Shown here in pieces: positions 7,592 through 14,580 of a stretch of DNA of 64,000 nucleotides (the stretch's first letter is position 1; the number at the start of each line of letters is the position of its first letter). The position numbers and the translations under genes are program-made. The DNA lies in assembly GCF_002797555.1 (NCBI RefSeq), contig NZ_PGFA01000006.1, forward strand, positions 62,001-126,000. The letters run 5' to 3'. Source of the stretch: Hymenobacter chitinivorans DSM 11115. GTDB lineage: Bacteria > Bacteroidota > Bacteroidia > Cytophagales > Hymenobacteraceae. A model generated the notes under the pieces. The model was not told the origin of the DNA and made no database searches. It worked only from the letters and a program-made list of their open reading frames with translations.

Positions 7592-8881
7592 ATGAGTACG
7601 AAGTTGCGTCTCACTATCCTGAGCTTCCTACAGTTTTTTATCTGGGGCTCGTGGCTGATTACCATTGGCGCGTACTGGTTTCAGACCAAGCAGTGGTCGG
7701 GCGCCCAGTTCGGCGCTATTTTTTCCACCATGGGCATTGCGTCCATCTTCATGCCCTCCCTGATGGGCATCATAGCCGATAAATGGGTGAATGCCGAGAA
7801 GCTCTACGGCATTCTGCACATTCTGGGCGGCGTGGTGCTCTGCACCGTCCCCCTGGTCACGGACCCCGGCACCATGTTCTGGGTGATGCTGCTGAACATG
7901 ATTTTCTACATGCCCACGCTGGCTTTGTCCATTGCCGTGTCGTACTCGGTGCTCAAGCGCCAGGGCCTCGACGTGGTGAAAGATTACCCGCCCATCCGGG
8001 TGTGGGGCACCATCGGCTTCATCGTGGCCATGTGGACGGTCAGTTTGCTGGGCATCGAGAAATCGGCCAGTCAGTTCTACGTAGCCGCCGGCGCGGCTCT
8101 TCTGCTGGGCATCTACTCCTTTACGCTGCCCGCCTGCCCGCCGCCCTCCAAGGACACGCCGAGCCGCTCCCTGGTGGATGCTATGGGCCTGAAGTCGTTT
8201 GCCCTGCTGCGCGACAGTAAGATGCTCATCTTCTTCCTGTTTGCCCTGCTGCTGGGCGCGGCCCTGCAGCTCACCAATGCCTACGGCGACACTTTTCTGC
8301 ACGACTTCGATAAGAACCCAGCCTACCAGGACACGTTTGCGGTGAAGTATCCGGCCATTATCATGTCCATTTCGCAGGTTTCCGAGACGCTGTTCATCCT
8401 GGCCATTCCCTTCTTTTTGCGCCGCTTCGGTATCAAACAGGTGATGCTCTTTAGCATGATAGCCTGGGTGCTGCGCTTTGGCCTGCTGGCCTACGGCACC
8501 CCCGACAACCCCGGCATCTGGCTCATTATCCTCTCGTGCATCGTTTACGGCATGGCCTTCGACTTCTTCAATATCTCGGGCTCCCTGTTCGTCGAAACCC
8601 AGACTACGTCCTCTATTCGCGCCAGTGCCCAGGGCTTGTTTATGATGATGACCAACGGCTTTGGCGCCGTGCTGGGCAGCTTGGTGAGCGGGGTGGTTAT
8701 TGAGCGTTACTTCACCTACGCCGACCAAAGCAAGAACTGGCACGGCATCTGGCTGTCGTTTTCGGCCTACGCCCTGGTTATTGCCGTGCTGTTTGTAGTG
8801 CTCTTCAAGCACAAACACAACCCCCAGGAAGCTCTGGACGACGCCCACACCGAACCGGTGCTGTCGGTCGAACAGGCCTAG
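7592..8881 (+). CDS. Nucleoside:H+ symporter-like MFS permease
   Basis: 429 residues with about twelve hydrophobic segments. The N-terminus (LRLTILSFLQFFIWGSWLIT) and GIIADKW loop match the nucleoside:H+ symporter family (NupG/XapB). The WGSW signature and the PPIRVWGTIGF stretch between helices 4 and 5 are typical of that family. It probably imports nucleosides with protons across the inner membrane. The ATG at 7592 is preferred over an in-frame ATG three codons earlier, because the family begins close to this point. A hairpin terminator follows. Confidence 0.85.
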   Translation: MSTKLRLTILSFLQFFIWGSWLITIGAYWFQTKQWSGAQFGAIFSTMGIASIFMPSLMGIIADKWVNAEKLYGILHILGGVVLCTVPLVTDPGTMFWVMLLNMIFYMPTLALSIAVSYSVLKRQGLDVVKDYPPIRVWGTIGFIVAMWTVSLLGIEKSASQFYVAAGAALLLGIYSFTLPACPPPSKDTPSRSLVDAMGLKSFALLRDSKMLIFFLFALLLGAALQLTNAYGDTFLHDFDKNPAYQDTFAVKYPAIIMSISQVSETLFILAIPFFLRRFGIKQVMLFSMIAWVLRFGLLAYGTPDNPGIWLIILSCIVYGMAFDFFNISGSLFVETQTTSSIRASAQGLFMMMTNGFGAVLGSLVSGVVIERYFTYADQSKNWHGIWLSFSAYALVIAVLFVVLFKHKHNPQEALDDAHTEPVLSVEQA

Positions 8882-8901
8882 CCTGCTTACGCCAATACGC
8901 T

Positions 8902-8935
8902 AAAAAGCTCCTGGGCTCAGTGCTCCGGAGCTTTT
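8902..8935 (+). terminator. Intrinsic terminator of the symporter gene
   Basis: AAAAAGCTCC pairs with GGAGCTTTTT around a 14-base loop, 20 bases after the stop, with T-run on the exit side. Confidence 0.8.
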
Positions 8936-9118
8936 TCGTTTTAGAGCCCGCCTTTAGCAACCAAGCTAACCGCTGCTTACAGCTGAGAAGACGGCGTTGC
9001 GCTAAATTTGCTTACGCTCTGTCAATCAGATATCTACACCTAATTATTCAATTCCTGACTGGGGTATTGGTTTTAAAATAGTACACCTTTGGTATAAAAA
9101 AAGCATATCAATAGCACA

Positions 9119-9160
9119 CGAAAAAGCCCGCTCTACACGCAGTAGAGCGGGCTTTTTCGC
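9119..9160 (-). terminator. Intrinsic terminator of ndk
   Basis: Perfect stem GCGAAAAAGCCCGCTCTAC (plus arm at 9119-9135 and its complement to 9160), T-run on the minus strand, 20 bases after the ndk stop. Confidence 0.9.
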
Positions 9161-9180
9161 TAAATCAGCTGGTAAGCAGC

Positions 9181-9600
9181 CTAGAACTGCTCGTCGGCCG
9201 AGAAGTAGAAGTCGCCTTCGATCTGGGCGTTTTCGTCGGAGTCGGAGCCGTGCACGGCGTTGGCTTCGATGCTCTTGGCGTATTTCTTCCGGATAGTGCC
9301 TTCCGCGGCCTGGGCTGGGTTGGTAGCCCCAATCAGGGTGCGGAAATCGGCTACGGCGTTGTCCTTCTCCAGGATGGCCGCTACGATAGGACCCGACGAC
9401 ATGTACTTCACCAGGTCGCCGTAGAAGGGACGCTCCTTGTGCACGGCGTAGAATTCGCCGGCGCGCTCGGCCGTCAGCTGGACTTTTTTCAGGGAAACGA
9501 TGCGGAAGCCACCCTCTTCGATCATCTGCAGGATGCCACCAATGTGGTTGTCTTGCACCGCGTCGGGCTTAATCATCGTGAACGTGCGGTTAGTTGCCAT
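9181..9600 (-). CDS. ndk: Nucleoside diphosphate kinase
   Basis: Transfers phosphate from ATP to NDPs through a phospho-histidine. The 139 residues show the family core: TFTMIKPDAV at the N-terminus, and the active-site signature with catalytic His117 in NAVHGSDSDENA. The C-terminal FYFSADEQF tail is normal. It stands alone, with a terminator and a TACTTTTG promoter element at 9676-9669. Confidence 0.96.
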   Translation of the reverse strand: MATNRTFTMIKPDAVQDNHIGGILQMIEEGGFRIVSLKKVQLTAERAGEFYAVHKERPFYGDLVKYMSSGPIVAAILEKDNAVADFRTLIGATNPAQAAEGTIRKKYAKSIEANAVHGSDSDENAQIEGDFYFSADEQF

Positions 9601-9668
9601 TCGGGAGAATTTTATAAAGTTGAAAGTTTCAAAATCAGGGGTTCATCCGCCGAAGCAGATTGTGGCCG

Positions 9669-9676
9669 CAAAAGTA
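9669..9676 (-). promoter_or_regulatory. Putative -7 promoter element of ndk
   Basis: Reads TACTTTTG on the minus strand (TAnnTTTG), with a possible -33 TTG at 9701-9699, about 22 bases further upstream. Confidence 0.5.
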
Positions 9677-9846
9677 GCCGAATCTGGGCAGTTCAGTACA
9701 ATACTCCGCAAATAACGGCCGGCGAGACGCCGGCCCGCGACTTTTCTTGGGGCTGGCACCGACCCATAATTAGCGGTTTAGACCGCCGATTCGGCCTTTC
9801 TCAGCCTGCGCGGGCCGGGCACCCTACGGAATAGCGGACCGTAGGT

Positions 9847-9854
9847 TACCTTTG
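9847..9854 (+). promoter_or_regulatory. Putative -7 promoter element of nrnA
   Basis: TACCTTTG, an exact TAnnTTTG match 122 bases before the ATG. No convincing -33 element is visible. Confidence 0.4.
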
Positions 9855-9975
9855 TGCGAACCCAAAGCCCGGCAAGCATTGTTAGGTCCTCGGCGATTAT
9901 CTGCGGATTATTTCCGACTTTTGCCGCCTTGCTTCCGGCCTAAACCACCGAATTTCAGCCACCTATCAGTAGGCA

Positions 9976-11019
9976 ATGTCCACTATCAGCGAACTGAAGG
10001 AGCTGCTCGCGCAGCCCCGGCAGATTTTCATCACCACGCACCACAAGCCCGACGCCGACGCTCTCGGCTCGTCGCTGGGTTTGGCGGGCTACCTCCGCAA
10101 AAAAGGCCACCACGTCACCGTTGTCACGCCTTCCGATTACCCCAACTTCCTGTCGTGGATGCCCGGCAACGACGAGGTAATCGTGTATGAGCCGCGGCAG
10201 AACGACGCGCAAGTCCGCGAGATTATCGGCACGGCCGAGGTCATTTTCTGCCTCGACTTCAGCTGCCTGGGCCGCATCAACGAGATGGGCGACTACATCC
10301 GGACCGCGCCCGGCACCAAGGTCCTCATCGACCACCACCTGGAGCCCGAGCAGTTTGCCGACCTCGACTTTTCGAACCCCAAAGCGGCGGCCACGGCCGA
10401 GCTGGTGTTCGAAGTAATTCGGGATTTGGGCGACCAGGACATGATTGACGTGGGTATTGGCGAGAGCCTTTATGCCGGCATCATGACCGACACGGGCTCG
10501 TTTCGCCACCCCAGCACCTCGCGCAACGTGCATTTGATTATTGCCGAGCTGCTGAACGCCGGCATCGACCTCTCGTCGGTGCACCGCCGCATCTACGACT
10601 CGCACTCCGAAATGCGTCTGCGCTTTCTGGGCTTCGTGCTCAAGGACAAGCTCACGGTGCTGCGCGAGTACAATACGGCCTACATTGCCATTACCCAGGA
10701 CGAGCTGCGCCAGTACCAGTCCAAAACCGGCGACACCGAGGGCCTCGTGAACTTCGCGCTCAGCATTGAGGGCGTCGTATTTGCCGCCGTGCTCATCGAC
10801 CGGGGGCAGGCCGTGAAGATTTCCTTCCGCTCGGTGGGTGACTTCTCCGTCAACGAGTTTGCCCGCAAAAACTTCAACGGCGGCGGCCACCACAATGCGG
10901 CCGGCGGCATCAGCCACGAGCCCCTGGAGCCCACCGTACAGCGCTTCCTGGAGCTGCTGCCCGACTACCAGACCCAGCTCGTGACGGCGCCTTTGGCGGT
11001 TGCGCCCCCTTCGGTGTAA
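9976..11019 (+). CDS. nrnA: DHH/DHHA1 phosphoesterase, NrnA-like
   Basis: A probable bifunctional oligoribonuclease and pAp phosphatase that degrades short RNA (and possibly pGpG) in the cytoplasm. The 347 residues show the DHH-family metal motifs in order: THHKPDADALGSS (residues 21-33), Asp94 in FCLDFS, the DHH triad at 119-121, and TDTGSF near residue 173. The C-terminal DHHA1 domain carries the substrate glycine motif NGGGHHNAAGG at about 295-305. It stands apart from recJ by its short length. The nrnA symbol is by family; pAp activity is inferred. Confidence 0.9.
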   Translation: MSTISELKELLAQPRQIFITTHHKPDADALGSSLGLAGYLRKKGHHVTVVTPSDYPNFLSWMPGNDEVIVYEPRQNDAQVREIIGTAEVIFCLDFSCLGRINEMGDYIRTAPGTKVLIDHHLEPEQFADLDFSNPKAAATAELVFEVIRDLGDQDMIDVGIGESLYAGIMTDTGSFRHPSTSRNVHLIIAELLNAGIDLSSVHRRIYDSHSEMRLRFLGFVLKDKLTVLREYNTAYIAITQDELRQYQSKTGDTEGLVNFALSIEGVVFAAVLIDRGQAVKISFRSVGDFSVNEFARKNFNGGGHHNAAGGISHEPLEPTVQRFLELLPDYQTQLVTAPLAVAPPSV

Positions 11020-11057
11020 CTTGCCCCAAATTCAAATTTTCCAACCCTTCCCTTTTC

Positions 11058-12011
11058 ATGTCTTTTCAACGCAATTTTCTGAGCCTGGCCCTCGCTGCCG
11101 GCGTTCTGGGCCTGGCCTCCTGCAACAAGGGCGGCGGTGACTTCACCAAGACCAAGTCTGGCATCGAGTATAAAATCTTCAAAAACGAAGGTGGCAAGTA
11201 CAGCGACAAATCGGTTGCGGCCGAGGGCGACGCCACGTACAAGGACCGGCTGGGCAAGATTCTGGCGCTGAACGTGGAATACCGCACGGCCAAGGACTCG
11301 GTATTGTTCAACTCGCGCAAGCAGCAGGGCATTCCCATGCGCATCAAGCTGCAGGAAGTAACCACCAAGGGTGGCATTGAAGAGGCCCTGGCCCTGCTGC
11401 AGCCCGGCGACTCGGCCGTGTTCAAGTTTAACGTGGACACCATCTTCGCCAAGTCGTTTAAGCAGCCCGTGCCGCCGTTCATGAAGAAGGCCGGCAACAC
11501 GATGACCATGTTCGTGAAGGCCGACAAGCTGCAGAGCGAAGAGGAGGCCATGGCCGACCAGAAGAAGCAGATGGAAGAGCAGCAGAAGAAAATGATGGCC
11601 TACGCCGAGCAGCAGCTCAAGAAGGACGACGTGATTCTGCAGGACTACATCAAGAAAAACAACCTGACCGCGCAGAAAGACCCCTCGGGCGTGTACTACG
11701 TGGTAACCAAGCCCGGCACCGGCGCCAAGCCTACCCCTGGCCAGACGGTTTCGGTCCTCTACAAAGGCTCCCTGCTCGACGGCAAAGTGTTTGACTCGTC
11801 GGAGAAAATGGGCAACAAGCCAATTGAATTTCCGCTGGGTGTAGGCCAGGTAATTCCGGGCTGGGACAAGGGCATTGCCCTGCTCAACAAAGGCTCCAAG
11901 GCTACGCTGCTGATTCCCTCGTCGTTGGCCTACGGGCAGCGCGGGGCCGGCGCCGACATTCCGGCCGACTCGCCCCTGCGTTTCGACGTGGAGCTGGTGG
12001 ATGTTAAATAA
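11058..12011 (+). CDS. FKBP-type prolyl isomerase lipoprotein, two-domain
   Basis: First of four consecutive FKBP genes. A lipoprotein signal peptide ends at LASC (Cys22). Residues ~75-155 look like a degenerate FKBP domain (PMRIKLQEVTTKGGIEEAL, LLQPGDSAVFKF). A Glu/Gln/Lys-rich helical linker (~160-195) follows, and residues ~215-317 form a canonical FKBP domain with VSVLYKGSLLDGKVFDSS, VIPGWDKGI and SSLAYGQRGAG, ending in the usual LRFDVELVDVK. It probably assists folding of exported proteins in the periplasm. The first domain lacks most active-site residues and may have a chaperone rather than isomerase role. Confidence 0.88.
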   Translation: MSFQRNFLSLALAAGVLGLASCNKGGGDFTKTKSGIEYKIFKNEGGKYSDKSVAAEGDATYKDRLGKILALNVEYRTAKDSVLFNSRKQQGIPMRIKLQEVTTKGGIEEALALLQPGDSAVFKFNVDTIFAKSFKQPVPPFMKKAGNTMTMFVKADKLQSEEEAMADQKKQMEEQQKKMMAYAEQQLKKDDVILQDYIKKNNLTAQKDPSGVYYVVTKPGTGAKPTPGQTVSVLYKGSLLDGKVFDSSEKMGNKPIEFPLGVGQVIPGWDKGIALLNKGSKATLLIPSSLAYGQRGAGADIPADSPLRFDVELVDVK

Positions 12012-12031
12012 GTAACGTTCCTACGTACCCG

Positions 12032-12076
12032 AGCCGCCGTGCTTGTGCCCTGGGGCCGGGCACGGCGGCTTTTTTG
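12032..12076 (+). terminator. Intrinsic terminator between FKBP genes
   Basis: Stem AGCCGCCGTGC / GCACGGCGGCT with a ~17-base loop and TTTTTT. It lies 20 bases after the first FKBP stop and only 12 bases before the next ATG at 12088, so it separates, or attenuates, the next gene. Confidence 0.8.
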
Positions 12077-12087
12077 TTCTTGCGCAG

Positions 12088-12573
12088 ATGCTAACCCGTT
12101 TCTTTTCCCGCTCCCTGTTTGTGCTCGTGAGCACGCTGAGCCTGCTCTCGGCCTGCCAAAAAGACGACAAAGACTACTCCCAGGTTGATGAGGGCATCAT
12201 CAAGCAGTACGTGGCCGACAACAAGCTCACCGGCGCCCAGCGCCAAAACTCGGGCCTGTATTTTGCGCCCACAAATACCACGACCGGCGTGCAACCCAAA
12301 GCCGGGCAAACAGTCTCCGTGTTGTACACGGGTCTGCTGCTGGATGGTACCGTTTTCGACGCCTCTTCCAAGCACGGCGGTACGCCCATCAGCTTTACGC
12401 TGGGGGCGGGACAAGTAATCAAGGGCTGGGACGAAGGCATTTCCCTGATGACCAAAGGCAGCAAAGCCATGCTGCTGATTCCGTCCCAACTGGCTTACGG
12501 CTCCCGCGGCGCCGGCACCATTCCTCCCAACACCGTGCTGCGCTTCGACGTGGAGCTGGTGGATGTAAAGTAA
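12088..12573 (+). CDS. FKBP-type prolyl isomerase lipoprotein
   Basis: 161 residues. The ATG at 12088 is chosen because an earlier in-frame ATG lies inside the terminator and this one opens a lipoprotein signal (LSLLSACQKDD). A short N-terminal helix region (DEGIIKQYVADNKL) precedes a single FKBP domain with VSVLYTGLLLDGTVFDAS, VIKGWDEGI and SQLAYGSRGAG, ending LRFDVELVDVK. The active-site Tyr, Asp, Trp and Tyr of the family are present, so it is probably an active isomerase at the periplasmic face. Confidence 0.9.
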   Translation: MLTRFFSRSLFVLVSTLSLLSACQKDDKDYSQVDEGIIKQYVADNKLTGAQRQNSGLYFAPTNTTTGVQPKAGQTVSVLYTGLLLDGTVFDASSKHGGTPISFTLGAGQVIKGWDEGISLMTKGSKAMLLIPSQLAYGSRGAGTIPPNTVLRFDVELVDVK

Positions 12574-12640
12574 CCCCGGCGCCGGGTTTACCCGGCTGCC
12601 CACCAGAGTTTTTTAGTACCAGAGAACAAGGAAAACAGTG

Positions 12641-13192
12641 ATGAAAAAACTATTCGCCCGCTCACTCGTTACGCGCCTGGCCGTGTGGCTGCTGATGGCT
12701 GCCCCCCTGCTGGCCGGTTGCAACACGGATTCTGATGCCGTGAAGAAAGCCAAAGCCCACGAAGAGGAATACCGCAAAGTGGACGATGATTTGATTCAGG
12801 CTTATTTTACCCGCCACAAAATCACCAGCGGCCAGTACCAGCGCACCGAGTCGGGACTGTACCTGGTGTCGCTCAAGGATGGCAGCGGCGACCTGATCAA
12901 GGCCGGTAATAAGGTGCAGGTTAAGTACATCGGCAGTTATATCCGGGAGGCGTACGAAAACCAGATTTTCGACAAGTCGTACGGCAACCGCACGCTGTGC
13001 GAGTGCACCGAAGTGGTGGTAGGCCAGGGTCAGGTTATCCGGGGCTGGGAAGAAGCCCTAAAGCTGATGAAGCCCGGCGACCAGAAGCAGGTGTTTATTC
13101 CCTCCTACCTGGCTTACGGCCAGTACGGCAATACCACAATTCCCGGGGATGAGCCGCTGCAGTTCTACATGGAAATCAAGCAGGTGCAGTAA
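12641..13192 (+). CDS. FKBP-type prolyl isomerase lipoprotein, divergent
   Basis: 183 residues from the ATG at 12641 (a GTG one codon earlier is possible). The lipoprotein signal ends at LLAGC. The FKBP domain is recognisable (VQVKYIGSYI, VIRGWEEAL, SYLAYGQYG), but it carries a longer flap with an extra Cys-Glu-Cys (LCECTEVVVG), and the VFDSS motif reads IFDKSYG. It follows the preceding FKBP gene by 67 bases. The helix before the domain (DDDLIQAYFTRHKI) matches that of the previous gene, so the two are probably duplicates. Confidence 0.85.
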   Translation: MKKLFARSLVTRLAVWLLMAAPLLAGCNTDSDAVKKAKAHEEEYRKVDDDLIQAYFTRHKITSGQYQRTESGLYLVSLKDGSGDLIKAGNKVQVKYIGSYIREAYENQIFDKSYGNRTLCECTEVVVGQGQVIRGWEEALKLMKPGDQKQVFIPSYLAYGQYGNTTIPGDEPLQFYMEIKQVQ

Positions 13193-13204
13193 GCCAACCG
13201 GCCC

Positions 13205-13681
13205 ATGCGCAGTAGCTGGCTTATTGTTGCGAGTATCGGAGTGCTGCTAAGCCTAAGCAGCACGGCGCGGGCGCAGACTACGGCAGCCCGGCCCGCCGTG
13301 CTGGCCCCCGACACTGCCCTGAGCCAGCGTACGGCCAGCGGGGTGCGCTACACCGTGCGGCAGCGCGGCACGGGCCCCACGGCCCAGGTCGGCGACCGGA
13401 TGCTGGTGCACTACACCGGCTTTCTGCCCGACGGCCACATCTTCGACTCGTCGGTAAGTCAGGGCCGGCCACTGCGGCTGCGCGTGGGCAAGGGCGAGGT
13501 TATTCCGGGTTGGGACGAAATCCTGTTGCTGCTACCTGCCGGCAGCCGCGCCCGGGTCTGGATTCCGGCCGCCCTGGCCTACGGCCCAACCGGCGTATTG
13601 AACCCCGACGACGACTCGAAGTACAACGTACCGCCCAATACTGACCTGGTTTTTGAATTGGAAGTGGTGAAAGTCCACTAA
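13205..13681 (+). CDS. FKBP-type prolyl isomerase, exported
   Basis: 158 residues with a cleavable signal peptide (LLSLSSTARAQ) instead of a lipobox, so it is probably soluble in the periplasm. The FKBP domain is complete: MLVHYTGFLPDGHIFDSS, VIPGWDEIL and AALAYGPTGV, ending LVFELEVVKVH. The start is 12 bases after the previous stop, so it is co-transcribed with the lipoprotein FKBP. It lacks the N-terminal helix of its neighbours. Confidence 0.9.
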   Translation: MRSSWLIVASIGVLLSLSSTARAQTTAARPAVLAPDTALSQRTASGVRYTVRQRGTGPTAQVGDRMLVHYTGFLPDGHIFDSSVSQGRPLRLRVGKGEVIPGWDEILLLLPAGSRARVWIPAALAYGPTGVLNPDDDSKYNVPPNTDLVFELEVVKVH

Positions 13682-13694
13682 CGCTCAAAGCCTT

Positions 13695-13729
13695 AAAAAA
13701 GGCCTGCCATTTCCTGGTAGGCCTTTTTT
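13695..13729. terminator. Bidirectional intrinsic terminator
   Basis: AAAAAAGGCCTGCCA / TGGTAGGCCTTTTTT stem with a 5-base loop between the converging FKBP cluster and recO. Confidence 0.9.
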
Positions 13730-13751
13730 ATTGCAGCCGCTCCACGGCCCG

Positions 13752-14471
13752 TTACTCGGCCAGCACTTCCGACAGAATATCCAGGGAGCGGATGTCGCCC
13801 AGCTTTTCGATGTGGAGCTGGTAGTAGCGAATCACCACGTCGAGCAGCTCGCGCCGGACGCGGCCGTTGGGAATGGTCGACTGCTCGGGCGTGTGCAGCA
13901 GCTCGTTGAAGTACTGGTCGAATTCGCGGAAGCGCAGGGCCGCCGGGCTCGAGCCCGAGGATGTGGCGGGGGCGGCCGAAGCAAAGGCCACCTGGCTGGT
14001 AATTTCCTCCCCCGACTCGGCCCCGAACCCGAGGTAGCCGGCCAGCTCCAGCAAAAAAATCAGGGCAAAGTTTTCGAAGCCTTCCCGCTGCTGGTCGAAG
14101 CGCAGAATAGAATCGTGCAGAAAGTGAAACAGGGGCTCGTTTTCCTCTTCCTCGAGCAGGGTGCGGCTCACGACTTCCGACAGAAAGAGTACCACGCTGC
14201 TTTTGTGCACGTCGTAGGGCAGGGTGCTGAAGGGCAGGGCGCAGCGGTACTCCGAGAGGCGGGTAATGCCGCCCTGCCGCGAGGTGTAGGCCACCAGATC
14301 CAGCAGCGTAAAAGGCTGAAACAGGGCAATGCGGCCCGGGGGCTTGGCCTTGCGGACCCCGTTGATGATGTACGTCTGCAAGCCCAGCCGCTCGGTGTAG
14401 ATGCGGGCAATGATGGACGTTTCGCGGTATTTGATGTAGTTCAGGACGATGCCCCGGGTCTTGATCAGCAT
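13752..14471 (-). CDS. recO: DNA repair protein RecO
   Basis: A recombination mediator that works with RecR to load RecA on SSB-coated DNA. The ATG at 14471 gives 239 residues and the family N-terminus (LIKTRGIVLNYIKYRETSII), an OB fold with LGLQTYIINGVR and RIALFQPFTLLDLVAY. A helical C-terminal part follows (FLSEVVSRTLLEEEENEPLF, LLELAGYLGFG). The four zinc cysteines of many RecO proteins are not seen; the Ala/Ser-rich region there is common in this phylum. Confidence 0.88.
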   Translation of the reverse strand: MLIKTRGIVLNYIKYRETSIIARIYTERLGLQTYIINGVRKAKPPGRIALFQPFTLLDLVAYTSRQGGITRLSEYRCALPFSTLPYDVHKSSVVLFLSEVVSRTLLEEEENEPLFHFLHDSILRFDQQREGFENFALIFLLELAGYLGFGAESGEEITSQVAFASAAPATSSGSSPAALRFREFDQYFNELLHTPEQSTIPNGRVRRELLDVVIRYYQLHIEKLGDIRSLDILSEVLAE

Positions 14472-14580
14472 GAACAGAATGGCTGGTGAAGCGCACCGGA
14501 CCCTCAGGGCCCAACTGCCGCAGTACCTAAACACGACCGGGCCGCGGATAACTCCCACGAAAGGCCGAAGCGGCCGGTAT

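Larger units (their letters stand above)
8882..9180. other. Intergenic region with two terminators
   Basis: 299 bases between the converging symporter and ndk. It holds the two terminators at 8902-8935 and 9119-9160. Between them is AT-rich sequence (around 9010-9110) in which I see no gene and no clear promoter. Confidence 0.6.
9601..9975. other. Divergent promoter region of ndk and nrnA
   Basis: 375 bases. It contains the minus-strand element TACTTTTG (9676-9669) for ndk, the plus-strand element TACCTTTG (9847-9854) for nrnA, and a perfect 8-bp hairpin GGCCGGCG-AGA-CGCCGGCC at 9717-9735 of unknown role. No gene is seen. Confidence 0.5.
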
